NCBI RefSeq assembly: GCF_014195505.1
Contig: NZ_JACIBV010000001.1
Location: forward strand, 3,038,001-3,102,000
Source of the DNA: Nonomuraea dietziae
GTDB taxonomy: Bacteria > Actinomycetota > Actinomycetes > Streptosporangiales > Streptosporangiaceae
DNA: 64,000 nucleotides
Reading direction: 5' to 3'
Of the stretch, positions 28,606 to 37,442 are shown one piece after another. Position 1 is the stretch's first letter; every line of letters starts with the position of its first letter. The position numbers and the translations under genes are program-made. The notes below the pieces were generated by a model, which saw only the letters and a program-made list of their open reading frames with translations, was not told the DNA's origin and did not search any database.

Positions 28606-30072
28606 TCACCCGATGGAAGCCGCCTTGGTGATCAGCCTGGCCAGCTCGCTCACCGCGGCGTCCTCGGTGGCCGAGGCGAGCCTGGTGGCGTGCGCTCCCA
28701 GCTCTCGGAGGTCGAGCCCGAACGCCTCCCTGTCGCGCAGGTGGAGCGCGAAGGCGGCGGCCACGACGTCCACCTGGAGCCGCGAGGACGTGCCCTCCCA
28801 CAGCGCGTCGCCGAGGTCGGCCGACTTCACCGACGCGCTCGCCTCCGCGGGCGTGCGCGTGTCGGGCTCCTGCCAGCGCACGGTGGCCGAGGCGAGCTGG
28901 CCCGACGCTCCCGGGCGCAGCTTCACCGCGTAGAGCGCGGTCACCGAGTGCCCAGGACCCACCTCTCCGCCGTCGCGCGCGTCGTCGCGGAAGTCCTCGG
29001 TGGCCATGGCGCGGTTCTCGTAGCCGACGAGGCGGTAGCTCTCCACCGCCGAGGGGTTGAAGACGACCTGCGCCTTGGCGTCACGGGCGCGCAGTTCGAG
29101 GGTGGCGGGCAGGCGCTCGACGAAGACCTGACGGGCCTGCTCGACCGTGCTGACGTAGACGGCCGCGCCGTCGCCGTTGTCGGCCAGCTGCTCCATGAGC
29201 TCGTCGCCGTAGTCCCTGCCGACGCCGACCGACAGGAGCGTGATCTGCCTGCCCGCGTGCTCCTTGACCCTGTCGAGGATGGCCTGCCACGCGGTGCTGC
29301 CCGTGTTGGCCAGGCCGTCCGACAGCAGGATGACGCGGTTGGTGGCTGCGGGACGGAAGGCGCGCGCCGCCTCCTCGTAGCCGGTGACGAGCCCGTCCTC
29401 CAGGTTGGTCGAGCCCTCGACGGCGAGCCTGTCGACGGCGGCGTGCAGGTCGGCGCGGGCGGTCAGCGGAGTCATGGAGGCCACCAGCCGCGCCGCGTCG
29501 CTGAAGGAGACGATCGAGACCTGGTCGCCGGGGGCGAGCTGGTCGACCAGCGTGTGCAGGGCCTGCTTGACCAGGTCGAGGCGGCCGGGCTCGGCCATGG
29601 AGCCCGACACGTCGACCACGAACGTCAGGTTCGCCGGACGCCTGGACGCGGCGTCGGCGGCTCTGGTCTGCAGACCGACCCTGAGGACGGCGGTGTTCCG
29701 CTCGGGCATGCGCGCGCCGTCGACCTGGACGGTGAACCCGTCGTCGCCGGGCTGGGCGTAGTCCTGGCGGAAGGAGTTGACGAACTCCTCAGGCCTGACC
29801 CGCGCGGGCTCCGGCCACCGTCCCTCCTCGAGGGTACGGCGGGCATAGCCGTAGGAGGCGGTGTCGACGTCGAGCGCGAACGTCGACACCTGCGCCGTCT
29901 CGGTGTCGTTCTCCCTGCCCTCCTCCGTGGCCACGGGCGGCGACGAGGCCGAGGGCTTGGACGCGGGAACGGGCGCCGCGCGGTCGTGAGCGTTCGGTCC
30001 CGAGCCTCCCGGCCCTCCGCACGCGGCGAGCACGACCAACAGCGCGACCACTACTAATGGGCGAAATTTCAT
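28606..30072 (-). CDS. vWA-domain lipoprotein (YfbK family)
   Basis: 488 residues from ATG at 30072 with TGGAGG before it. A lipoprotein signal ends VVLAAC (Cys18). The YfbK layout follows: N-terminal domain (FALDVDTASYGYARRTLEEG, VRPEEFVNSFRQDY), a vWA domain with an intact MIDAS DVSGS (154-158), and a C-terminal DUF3520-like part. vWA proteins of this type bind partners through a metal ion; no substrate is known. The gene is divergent from the asparagine-synthetase-like gene. Confidence 0.5.
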   Translation of the reverse strand: MKFRPLVVVALLVVLAACGGPGGSGPNAHDRAAPVPASKPSASSPPVATEEGRENDTETAQVSTFALDVDTASYGYARRTLEEGRWPEPARVRPEEFVNSFRQDYAQPGDDGFTVQVDGARMPERNTAVLRVGLQTRAADAASRRPANLTFVVDVSGSMAEPGRLDLVKQALHTLVDQLAPGDQVSIVSFSDAARLVASMTPLTARADLHAAVDRLAVEGSTNLEDGLVTGYEEAARAFRPAATNRVILLSDGLANTGSTAWQAILDRVKEHAGRQITLLSVGVGRDYGDELMEQLADNGDGAAVYVSTVEQARQVFVERLPATLELRARDAKAQVVFNPSAVESYRLVGYENRAMATEDFRDDARDGGEVGPGHSVTALYAVKLRPGASGQLASATVRWQEPDTRTPAEASASVKSADLGDALWEGTSSRLQVDVVAAAFALHLRDREAFGLDLRELGAHATRLASATEDAAVSELARLITKAASIG

Positions 30073-30167
30073 GGCAACCACCTCCATCGGGTACGACGGG
30101 ACCGTTGGAGGCAGTGGCCGGGCTCTTGACTCAAGCGAGTACAAACCGTGTTCGAGGCGTGATAGGC

Positions 30168-31943
30168 ATGGGTGCCGTGCGTGTCTATCTGGGTCTGGCC
30201 GCCAAGGGCCGAGACATTCCCCCGCAGGCTCTGGCCACCGCCCGAGAGGCGATCGAGAGCGCCTTCCCCGTGCCCGCCGAGGTGATCAGGGCCGACGAGT
30301 GGCACGGTGGGGGCGTCTCGCTGTTCGGCTGGAGCAACGAGCCCGACGACTCCCGCCTGCCCAGGCTGCTGCACCCCGACGGCGGCAGGATCGTCGGGGT
30401 GAACGGCCACCTGGCCGACCCCGCCGACGTGAGCAGGCTGCCTGACGACTCGATCGGCGGCGCCTTCTCCGCGTGGATCGCCCGTGACGGCGAGCTGACC
30501 GCGAGCACCGCGATCAACAGGGTCTGCCCCGTCTTCTACGCCGAGACCGCCGACCTGCACATCGTCGGCAGCAGAGCGCTGCTGGTGCATCTGCTCGCCC
30601 AGCGCGCCGACAGGATCGACTTCGACGTGCTCGCCCTGCAGACGATGGTCCGTCAGGGCTTCTTCCTGTCCGACGAGACGCCCTACAAGGGGGTGTCGGC
30701 GCTGCGCCCCTCCACGACGATCGCGATCCGTGGCGGGAGCCGTACGATCAGCGAGACCCCGCTGCCGGTGGCGGGGCCCGCGCCCGACTCGCCGCGGTTG
30801 AAGAGGGCGGCGATCGGGGAGCTGGCCGAGGCGCTGCTGGCCACGGTCGAGCCGCTCAGGAGCGCGCCCGAGCCGGTCAACCTGGCGCTGACGGGCGGGC
30901 GGGACACCAGGATCCTGGCGGCGCTGCTGCACGCGGCGAAAGTGCCGTTCAGGGTGACCACCAACGGGCTCGACACCCACCCGGACGTGATCCTGGCCAG
31001 GCGGATCGCCGCGGCGCTGAAGGTCGAGCACACCGTGATCGCGCCGCCGCAGACCGCGGCCAAGGACGCGGTGCTGGTCGAGCACCCGCTGGAGCGGGCC
31101 TGGGAGACGCTGCGCACCTGCGAGGGCATGACGTCGGCCTACGAGTCGATCGTGGGCTACCTGCCGTACTCGGGCAAGCCCACCATGTCGGGGCAGAGCG
31201 GAGAGACGCTGCGCGCGGGCAGCCTCAACCTGCTTCAGACCGACCTCGGTGACAAGGCGCTGCTGCGCCGGATCAACAACACCTTCTACAAGGACGAGAA
31301 GCTGTTCACCGCCGAGGCCAACGAGCACGCGCGCGAGCTGGCCAAGCCGTGGCAGGCGCGCGAGAACCGGCTGGAGGCGCTCGACCACATCTACATCTGG
31401 TACAAGGTCGGCAGGTGGCAGGCCAGCGCGCGGGCGGGCGCGCTGCGCAGGGGCGACCCGGTCAGGCCGTTCCTCGACAACAGGGTGGCGAGGGCCGCGC
31501 TCTCCCTCGACCAGGGCTGGCGCCTGTCCGAAGAGGTGATCTACACCCTGATCCTGCGCTTCGCGCCGCAGCTCAGGGAGGTGCCGATCGAGGGCAAGCC
31601 GTGGCGGTTCACCGACGGGCTGAAGAAGAGGTGGCCGTGGTCGCACGTGCCGCCGCCGTCGATGCCGACCCAGAAGAGCGGCGGAGGCTGGAGCTGGCGG
31701 ACCAGCCCGGGCCCCGACCTGACCGCGGTGCTGAGGGAGCAGGTGCTCGGCAGCCTCGACGCCCTCGCGCCGATCGTCAACCCCGACGAGGTGCGGGCGC
31801 TGTTCGCCGACCCCGTGGTGAAGAAGCCGGGCACGGCCTGGCACCTCTACACCGTCGCCGCCATGCTCACCGGCCTCTACCCAGGCAAGCGACCTGAGGG
31901 GCTGGAGCAGATCACGGTGTCCAGGCCCGATCCAGGCCGCTGA
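30168..31943 (+). CDS. asparagine-synthetase-like amide ligase of unknown substrate
   Basis: 591 residues from ATG at 30168. The C-terminal half is an AsnB-type ATP-pyrophosphatase: LALTGGRDTRI (242-247) is the PP-loop SGGxDS variant, and MSGQSGETLRAG and WYKVGRWQ-ASARAGALRRGDPVRPFLDN are the later conserved blocks of the family. The N-terminal part (GGAFSAWIARDGELTAS) has the fold pattern of the glutaminase domain but neither the required Cys at position 2 nor its partners, so it cannot use glutamine. Enzymes with this layout include beta-lactam synthetase and lasso-peptide cyclases. Which acid it activates is unknown. No precursor peptide gene is seen. Confidence 0.5.
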   Translation: MGAVRVYLGLAAKGRDIPPQALATAREAIESAFPVPAEVIRADEWHGGGVSLFGWSNEPDDSRLPRLLHPDGGRIVGVNGHLADPADVSRLPDDSIGGAFSAWIARDGELTASTAINRVCPVFYAETADLHIVGSRALLVHLLAQRADRIDFDVLALQTMVRQGFFLSDETPYKGVSALRPSTTIAIRGGSRTISETPLPVAGPAPDSPRLKRAAIGELAEALLATVEPLRSAPEPVNLALTGGRDTRILAALLHAAKVPFRVTTNGLDTHPDVILARRIAAALKVEHTVIAPPQTAAKDAVLVEHPLERAWETLRTCEGMTSAYESIVGYLPYSGKPTMSGQSGETLRAGSLNLLQTDLGDKALLRRINNTFYKDEKLFTAEANEHARELAKPWQARENRLEALDHIYIWYKVGRWQASARAGALRRGDPVRPFLDNRVARAALSLDQGWRLSEEVIYTLILRFAPQLREVPIEGKPWRFTDGLKKRWPWSHVPPPSMPTQKSGGGWSWRTSPGPDLTAVLREQVLGSLDALAPIVNPDEVRALFADPVVKKPGTAWHLYTVAAMLTGLYPGKRPEGLEQITVSRPDPGR

Positions 31944-32013
31944 CTGTCAGCACGCGGTCGGGCGCGCAGGCGTCCATGGCGCTCGGCGCGCCGGGTCCCG
32001 CACACGCGGCGGA

Positions 32014-32019
32014 TACGAT
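32014..32019 (+). promoter_or_regulatory. -10 box of a leaderless gene
   Basis: TACGAT, exactly 7 bp before the ATG at 32027, with no ribosome site. The same TACGAT-N7-start spacing recurs at 52607. Confidence 0.5.
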
Positions 32020-32026
32020 CCGGTTC

Positions 32027-33004
32027 ATGCTGGTTCCGCCGCCCTCCCGTCTGCCCACGGTGGCCGCGCTCGCCTTCGACGGCATGTCGCCCTTCGAGCT
32101 CGGCTGCGTCGTGGAGATCTTCGGCCTGTCCAGGCCCGAGCTGCGGGTGCCGTGGTACGACCTGAAGGTCTGCGCGGAGGGCAACGAGCCGATGCGGGTC
32201 GTCGGAGGGTTCAGCATGCGGGCCGAGCACGGGCTCGACGTGCTCGCCTCGGCGGACACCGTGATCGTGCCGGGCGTGGCGGACGTGCGCGCCCCCGTCT
32301 CCCCCGCGCTCGTCGCGGCGCTCAGGCAGGCCTTCGAGAGGAAGGCCAGGATCGTGTCGATCTGCTCGGGGGCCTTCGCCCTCGCGGCGGCCGGCCTGCT
32401 CGACGGACGCGAGGCCACGACCCACTGGAAGTACGCCGACCTGCTCCAGCGGCGCTTCCCCGAGATCCGCGTCAACCCCGACGTGCTCTACGTGGACGGC
32501 GGGCAGATCCTCACGAGCGCGGGCAGCGCGGCGGGGCTCGACCTGCTGGTCCACCTCGTACGCACCGACCACGGGGCGACCGTCGCCAACGCCGTCGCCA
32601 GGCGGCTGGTCATCCCGCCGCATCGCGACGGCGGGCAGGCGCAGTTCATCCAGGCCGCGGTGACGCCGGTCGGCGAGGACGACGCGGTGGCCAGGGCGAT
32701 GGAGTGGGCGCTGGCCCACCTGAGCGAGCCGATCAGCGTCGCCGATCTGGCGAGGATGGCCCACATGGCGGAGCGCACCTTCGTCAGGCGATTCAAGGCC
32801 CAGACCGGCACCTCTCCGCTGCGATGGGTGATCTCCCAACGGGTGGCCGCGAGCCTGCCGATGCTGGAGTCGACGGGGGCGCCGGTGGAGGAGATCGGGG
32901 CCGCGGTCGGCTTCGAGAGCCCTGTCACCTTCCGCCACCACTTCACCCGCGCGATGCGCACCTCTCCCTCGGCCTACCGGCGCGCCTTCAGCGCAGCCCG
33001 CTGA
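32027..33004 (+). CDS. GlxA/FtrA-type AraC-family regulator
   Basis: 325 residues. N-terminal DJ-1/PfpI domain (VAALAFDGMSPFELGCVVEIF) with Cys113 in SICSGAFALA, then an AraC DNA-binding domain with ARMAHMAERTFVRRFKAQTG and EEIGAAVGFESPVTFRHHF. It is a paralogue of the regulator at 21146 and shares its domain order. The ATG at 32027 fits a leaderless promoter. Target unknown; the next genes (yndJ, DUF1990) have their own operator. Confidence 0.5.
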   Translation: MLVPPPSRLPTVAALAFDGMSPFELGCVVEIFGLSRPELRVPWYDLKVCAEGNEPMRVVGGFSMRAEHGLDVLASADTVIVPGVADVRAPVSPALVAALRQAFERKARIVSICSGAFALAAAGLLDGREATTHWKYADLLQRRFPEIRVNPDVLYVDGGQILTSAGSAAGLDLLVHLVRTDHGATVANAVARRLVIPPHRDGGQAQFIQAAVTPVGEDDAVARAMEWALAHLSEPISVADLARMAHMAERTFVRRFKAQTGTSPLRWVISQRVAASLPMLESTGAPVEEIGAAVGFESPVTFRHHFTRAMRTSPSAYRRAFSAAR

Positions 33005-33093
33005 GCTCCCCGCCGCCGAGCCCTTCCACCGCCCTGAGCGCCTGGCGCGGGCCTTCGCGCCGGGTCGTCTCCTCCCGTGTTCCCGCACTGATG

Positions 33094-33118
33094 TACAGTC
33101 GATTTGAACACGTTCAAA
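33094..33118 (+). promoter_or_regulatory. promoter and operator of the yndJ operon
   Basis: TACAGT (33094-33099) is a -10 box, and TTTGAAC-AC-GTTCAAA (33103-33118) is a perfect 16-bp palindrome directly downstream, overlapping the AAGGAGG ribosome site. A TetR-type repressor is the likely ligand; none is adjacent. Confidence 0.5.
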
Positions 33119-33128
33119 AGGAGGCGAC

Positions 33129-33881
33129 GTGACCCCCCTCATCGGCGCGATCGTCACGCTGGGCATGCTGGTCGTCATCCCCATGGGCCTGCGGCTGCTC
33201 GGCGTGCGCGCCTGGCCGTTCCTCGCGGGCGCGCTGCCGGGGGCCCTGTCGCTCTGGCTGCCGCGCGGGCCCTTGGCGGTGGCGCTGGCCGTCTGCTACG
33301 GCCTGGCCACCCTCTACCTCGCCTTCCACGCCCTTCCCCGGCTGCGCAGGCCCGACCCCGTGCAGCTGGCCGCGGCCACCGCTCTGGCGACCCCCTCGGT
33401 CGCCGCGCTCTCGCTGATCGCCGAGCGGGCCGGCTACCACCTGCTCGGCTACACGCCGCACATGCTGGCGCTCACCGTCGCGCACTTCCACTTCGCCGGC
33501 TTCGCCGCCGCGCTCGTGGCGGGGCTCGTCGGCAGGCAGGCACGCTCGGGCGCCGCCGCGCTGACCGTCCCGGCAGGGACACTGCTGGTGCTGGGCGGCT
33601 ACTTCGTCGGCGACTGGGCCGAGCTGGCCGGTTCCGTGGTGCTGACGGCGGGCATGTGGTGGGTCGGCTGGCTGGCCTGGCGCAGCTTCCGCGGCGTGTT
33701 CCTGCTGACGGGCGCGGTGCTCGTGGCGTCCATGCTGCTGGCACTCTCCTGGGCGGTGGGGCAGGCCGCCGGCCTCCCGCACCCCTCGATGGAGCTGATG
33801 ATCGCCACGCACGGCGTCGGCAACGCGTTCGGTTTCGCCCTCTGCGCCGTCGCCGCGTTGCGGCGGCTCGACCCTTTGTGA
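33129..33881 (+). CDS. YndJ-like membrane protein
   Basis: 250 residues, seven or eight hydrophobic segments. The signature AHFHFAGFAAALVAG and the late MIATHGVGNAFGFALC match the YndJ family of transporter-like proteins with conserved membrane histidines. Function unknown. GTG start with AAGGAGG at 33118-33124. It is followed at 7 bp by the DUF1990 gene, a pairing that is conserved. Confidence 0.5.
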   Translation: MTPLIGAIVTLGMLVVIPMGLRLLGVRAWPFLAGALPGALSLWLPRGPLAVALAVCYGLATLYLAFHALPRLRRPDPVQLAAATALATPSVAALSLIAERAGYHLLGYTPHMLALTVAHFHFAGFAAALVAGLVGRQARSGAAALTVPAGTLLVLGGYFVGDWAELAGSVVLTAGMWWVGWLAWRSFRGVFLLTGAVLVASMLLALSWAVGQAAGLPHPSMELMIATHGVGNAFGFALCAVAALRRLDPL

Positions 33882-33888
33882 GGCGGTC

Positions 33889-34395
33889 ATGGAGTTCACC
33901 TATCCCGACGTCGGCGCGACCCTGACGGGCGACCTGCCCGCCGGATACACCCACCTGCGCCACTCGCGCGTGCTGCGCGTCCCCTTCGAGGAGGCCGCCG
34001 AGGCGCTGATGACCTGGCAGGTACAGCATCGTCTCGGCATGCGCCCGCTGCCGTCCGCGCCGCGCGTCGCCCCCGGCGTGAAGGTGACCGTCCACCTGGC
34101 TGTTCTGAAGGCGCCCTGCGGGATCGTCTGGGTGATCGAGGAGCAGGACCGCGCCGGATGGGCGTACGGCACGCTGCCGGGCCACCCCGAGAGCGGGGAG
34201 GAGAGCTTCCTGCTCGAACGGCTTCCCGACGGCAGGGCCAAGGTGACCATCACCGTGTTCAGCCGTCCGGGGAGCCTGCTCACGCGTTTGGGCGGGCCGC
34301 TGGTCACGCTGACACAGCGCCTCTTCCTGCGGCTGTACGCCCGCGCGTTGGACCTTTACGCCAAGCCCGCGGACGACAAGGATCAGAAGATGTGA
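33889..34395 (+). CDS. DUF1990 domain-containing protein
   Basis: 168 residues covering the DUF1990 domain: EFTYPDVGATLTGDLPAGY, MTWQVQHRLGMRPLP, then WAYGTLPGHPESGEESFLLE. DUF1990 proteins often sit beside YndJ; the fold resembles SRPBCC lipid-binding proteins. Located in the cytoplasm by the lack of signal. Its stop overlaps a GTG of a 33-codon frame. Confidence 0.5.
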   Translation: MEFTYPDVGATLTGDLPAGYTHLRHSRVLRVPFEEAAEALMTWQVQHRLGMRPLPSAPRVAPGVKVTVHLAVLKAPCGIVWVIEEQDRAGWAYGTLPGHPESGEESFLLERLPDGRAKVTITVFSRPGSLLTRLGGPLVTLTQRLFLRLYARALDLYAKPADDKDQKM

Positions 34396-34493
34396 CCTAC
34401 CGCGCACTGGAGGAGACCAGGATCGATCCGGTCGTGCCCGCGCGCGCGGCCGTCCTCGGGGTCGCCGTGGCCCGGTTCGTCGGGCCGGCGTGA
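34392..34493 (+). CDS. possible 33-residue leader or micro-ORF
   Basis: GTG at 34392 overlaps the DUF1990 stop (GTGA), and its own TGA overlaps the GTG of the hydrolase (GTGA), so all three could be translationally coupled. The peptide TYRALEETRIDPVV continues into a hydrophobic stretch. It could be a micro-protein or simply a spacer that carries ribosomes through. No homologue is recognised. Low confidence. Confidence 0.5.
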   Translation: MTYRALEETRIDPVVPARAAVLGVAVARFVGPA

Positions 34494-35278
34494 TCAAGGC
34501 CGCGCTCTCCGTCCTGGCGGTGGCCGCCGTGCTGCTGGCGCTGATCTGGGTCTTCCAGCGCCGGCTGATCTACCTGCCCGACCCGACGCCGCCGCCTCCG
34601 GCCGGCGCGGTGCTGCCAGGCGCCCGCGATGTCGCCTTCACCACCTCCGACGGCCTGCGCCTGTCCGCCTGGCACCTCACGGGCGGCGGGCGCGGGGTGA
34701 CCGTCCTGGTGGCGGGCGGCAACGCGGGCAACCGCCTCCACCGCGGACCGCTGGCCTCGGCCCTGCACCGTGAGGGCTTCGACGTGCTGCTCATGGACTA
34801 CAGGGGCTACGGCGGCAACCCGGGCTCCCCTTCGGAGGAGGGCCTGCTGCGCGACGCCAGGGCGGCCCGCGCCCTGGTGAAGGGTCCCGTGATCTACTTC
34901 GGCGAGAGCCTGGGCGCGGCCGTGGTCACCGCGCTGGCCACCGAGGACCCGCCCGACGCCCTGGTGCTGCGCTCCCCCTTCACCGACCTCGCCGCGGCCG
35001 GCCGCCACACCTACCCGTTCCTGCCGGTGGGCCTGCTGCTGTGGGACCGCTTCCCCGTCGCGGCACCGCTGGCGTCCGTGCGGGTGCCGACCGCCGTCGT
35101 GTACGGCTCCCGCGACACGATCGTCCCGGCCGCGCTGAGCCGTACGGTGGCGGCCTCGGCGGCGGGACCCGTGACCGAGGTGGAGGTCGAGGGCGCGGGG
35201 CACAACGACAGGGCCCTTCTCGACGGGCCCGAGCTGATCGCCGCCGTGGTGTCCCTCGCCCCTCCTCAGAGCTCATAG
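34490..35278 (+). CDS. alpha/beta hydrolase (BEM46/ABHD13-like)
   Basis: 262 residues: an N-terminal membrane anchor (residues 5-22), then an alpha/beta hydrolase with nucleophile Ser140 in GESLGAA, Asp209 in YGSRDTI and His238 in GAGHND, plus the GGNAGNR oxyanion region and DYRGYGGN. The active site is predicted to lie on the cytoplasmic or outer face depending on anchor topology. Substrate unknown. Last gene of the yndJ operon; overlaps the convergent DUF3224 gene by 13 bp. Confidence 0.5.
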   Translation: MIKAALSVLAVAAVLLALIWVFQRRLIYLPDPTPPPPAGAVLPGARDVAFTTSDGLRLSAWHLTGGGRGVTVLVAGGNAGNRLHRGPLASALHREGFDVLLMDYRGYGGNPGSPSEEGLLRDARAARALVKGPVIYFGESLGAAVVTALATEDPPDALVLRSPFTDLAAAGRHTYPFLPVGLLLWDRFPVAAPLASVRVPTAVVYGSRDTIVPAALSRTVAASAAGPVTEVEVEGAGHNDRALLDGPELIAAVVSLAPPQSS

Positions 35279-35658
35279 TCGAGGATGTAGGAGTGTGAGC
35301 CGTCAGGGGCGACGAGGATCTGCATCCGGCCCCGCAGGCCCGTGAGCCCGCCGGTGCCCGACCCCGGCACGACCGCGCACACGAGGGAGTCCTCCCCCTG
35401 GTCGCTGACGGCGTTGTGCTGCAGGACGAACGTCCCCTCGCGGCCGCCCAGCGCGCACGAGACGCGCTCCATCGCCACGTACGAGCGGGAGTCCTCCCTT
35501 TCGGAGGACGAGACGATCATCGTGACCGAGCTCGACCCGGCCAGATCGCCCTCGAAGGTCTTGCTCAGCGTGACGAAGGCCAGCGCGGTGCCGTCGGCCA
35601 CGTCGTAGGGCTCCTGGGGGGTCCAGCCGAAGGTGACGAAGGTTCCTTTTGCGTTCAT
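35266..35658 (-). CDS. DUF3224 domain-containing protein
   Basis: 130 residues, the usual size of this single-domain family: a small beta-barrel with SVTMIVSSSERED, SYVAMERVSCALGGREGTF, VLQHNAV and a final YILDYEL. No enzymatic residues are known. ATG at 35658 with GGAGGATGGAG. It overlaps the convergent hydrolase gene at its 3' end. Confidence 0.5.
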   Translation of the reverse strand: MNAKGTFVTFGWTPQEPYDVADGTALAFVTLSKTFEGDLAGSSSVTMIVSSSEREDSRSYVAMERVSCALGGREGTFVLQHNAVSDQGEDSLVCAVVPGSGTGGLTGLRGRMQILVAPDGSHSYILDYEL

Positions 35659-35693
35659 GGCTCCATCCTCCGCCCCGTACCTGCCATCCTGTG

Positions 35694-36482
35694 TCAGGTA
35701 CCGGTGAGCCGTTCCACGACCGGCGCGAACGCCTCCATGTAGTCGGCGTTGATCGAGACGTAGGAGACGCCGAGCCGGTCCCTGCGCTTGCGCAGCGTCT
35801 CGGCCATCTCCTCGACCGAACCGGTCAGGATGCCGGTGCCACGGGGCTCGCCGCCGATCTGCCGCAGCAGCCAGGGCGGCAGGTCCTCGCCGACGGCGGC
35901 CAGATTGGCGTTGATCTCCAGCTGGGGGAACCTGTCGGCGGCCAGCTCGTAGAGCTCGTCCAGCTTGGCGGCCAGCTGGTCCTCGCTCGCCTGGACGGGC
36001 ATGGCGAGCGTGACGATGTCGGCCTTCCGCGCGGCCAGGCGGAGCGCCCGTGGCCCTGCGGCGGCGACGAGGATCGGCACCCCCTCCACGGCGTCGATGG
36101 TCTCGGCCAGACGGGAGACGCGTTCGGAGGGCGTGCCGTGCAGGAGCCCGAGCCTGGAGGTGTCGGCCTCCGCGCCGGGACGGCCTGCGCCGAGCCCCAG
36201 CTCGAACCGGCCGTCGGACAGCGTGCGCAGCGTGTTGGCCTCCCACGCCACCTGGCCAGGGGTGCGGTTGGGCGCGCTGAGCACGTACGTGCCGAGGCGC
36301 AGCGTCGTGGTGACGGCGGCGGCGGCTGCCAGCGAGGGGAACGGCGCGAACGTGCCGAGCGTGTCGGGAACCAGCAGCGTGGCGTAGCCGAGCCGCTCGG
36401 CGCGGCGCGCCAGGGCCGTCCAGCTCTCGCCGCCTGGCGCGTTCCCCGCGACGACGCCGAATCTGAAGGGGCGTGTGGTCAT
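35694..36482 (-). CDS. LLM-class (luciferase-like) F420-dependent oxidoreductase
   Basis: 262 residues, TIM-barrel type: FRFGVVAGNAPGGESWTALARR, LGTYVLSAPNRTPGQVAWE, SDGRFELGLGAGRPGAEAD and PILVAAAGPRALRLAARKAD are the conserved blocks. The class uses F420 or FMN; actinobacteria of this kind make F420. The substrate is not known. ATG at 36482 (MTTRPFRFG) is preferred to an upstream frame. It is not directly coupled to a neighbour (35 bp from the DUF3224 start). Confidence 0.5.
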   Translation of the reverse strand: MTTRPFRFGVVAGNAPGGESWTALARRAERLGYATLLVPDTLGTFAPFPSLAAAAAVTTTLRLGTYVLSAPNRTPGQVAWEANTLRTLSDGRFELGLGAGRPGAEADTSRLGLLHGTPSERVSRLAETIDAVEGVPILVAAAGPRALRLAARKADIVTLAMPVQASEDQLAAKLDELYELAADRFPQLEINANLAAVGEDLPPWLLRQIGGEPRGTGILTGSVEEMAETLRKRRDRLGVSYVSINADYMEAFAPVVERLTGT

Positions 36483-36616
36483 GCCTCCACGATCTACCGG
36501 CGGCCGCGGGCCTGGCGTCACCCTGGGGTTGCTGGTGCGGGTACTCCTGTGGGAGGAGCGGGGTGCCTCCACGATCGACGCTGCGGTATCCCGAAGGATC
36601 GGCATAATGACCGACC

Positions 36617-37340
36617 ATGTATGACATCGCGGCCTTCGCGGCGTCGATCGCTCCGGTGATCGACGCCGTGCACATCGACGTCCACGCCGTCGGACGCCAG
36701 GCGGGGGTGGAGTACGTGCGGCGCTCGGGGCTGCGGCCCGGCTTCCTCATCGACCAGCGGTACGTCCTCCCGCTGCGCCCGCTGACCAGGGCGGGTCTCG
36801 CCGCCGTCTACAGGTACGGCACGGCCGCCGAACGCGACGCCGAGGTGGCCGACCACCTCTCGCAGGGAACGCTGCGCGAGGACGGGCACGGCGGGCTCCA
36901 CGCGACGCCGGTCACGCTGGCCTTCGTCGAGGGGCTGTACACGCTGCACGAGCAGGCCACCGCGAAGCTGTGGAGCGGCCGTGAGGAGCTGGTCGGGGAG
37001 GTCGGCGAGCTGGTCGGGCGGCTGCTGGAGACGGCGGAGCGGGTGCGAGGCGGGGCGCTGGAGGCGATGGCGCCGCCGTACGAGCCTGAGGGGGTCTCGG
37101 CCGGGGTCGCGCTGTTCAACAGGCTCGCCGCCTTCCGCTATCACCGGGCCGACGCGCACGCGGCGGCCCTGGCAGGCGGAGGGGCTGTCCGCGCGGGAGA
37201 TCTCCCTGCTGCGCGAGGGGCCGGTGTGGGAGAGGGTCGAGCGGGAGACCAACCGGCGGGCGGCCGGGCCGTACGCGCTGCTGGGTCAGGACGACAGGCG
37301 GCGGCTGATGGACGGACTTCTCACGCTGTCGAGGTCTTGA
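36617..37340 (+). pseudogene. frameshifted conserved protein (SCO6745-like)
   Basis: Two frames continue one another. The first, from ATG 36617, reads AAFAASIAPVIDAVHIDVHA up to FRYHRADAHAAALA near 37173; after that it becomes glycine/alanine-rich nonsense. The frame one base on continues AEGLSAREISLLREGPVWE to RRRLMDGLLTLSRS at 37340. A single extra base near 37175-37185 (GGCAGGCGGAGGGG) explains it. The AFRYHRADAHAAALA block resembles the SCO6745 family of actinobacterial proteins of unknown function. Either a recent inactivation or a sequencing error. CATAAT stands 8 bp before the ATG, suggesting a leaderless start. Confidence 0.5.
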
Positions 37341-37442
37341 GCCGCCCATGAGCCGCGCCCCCTGGCCTGCGCCGCGCCGAGCCGTCAGGATGCTCCTGGA
37401 CACGGACGAGGTTCCGTCGGGACAGTCGCACCAGGGAGAGCC

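Noticed and set aside
30168-31943. Genuine glutamine-dependent asparagine synthetase (asnB)
   Set aside because: Lacks the N-terminal nucleophile Cys and its pocket; calling it asnB would be wrong.
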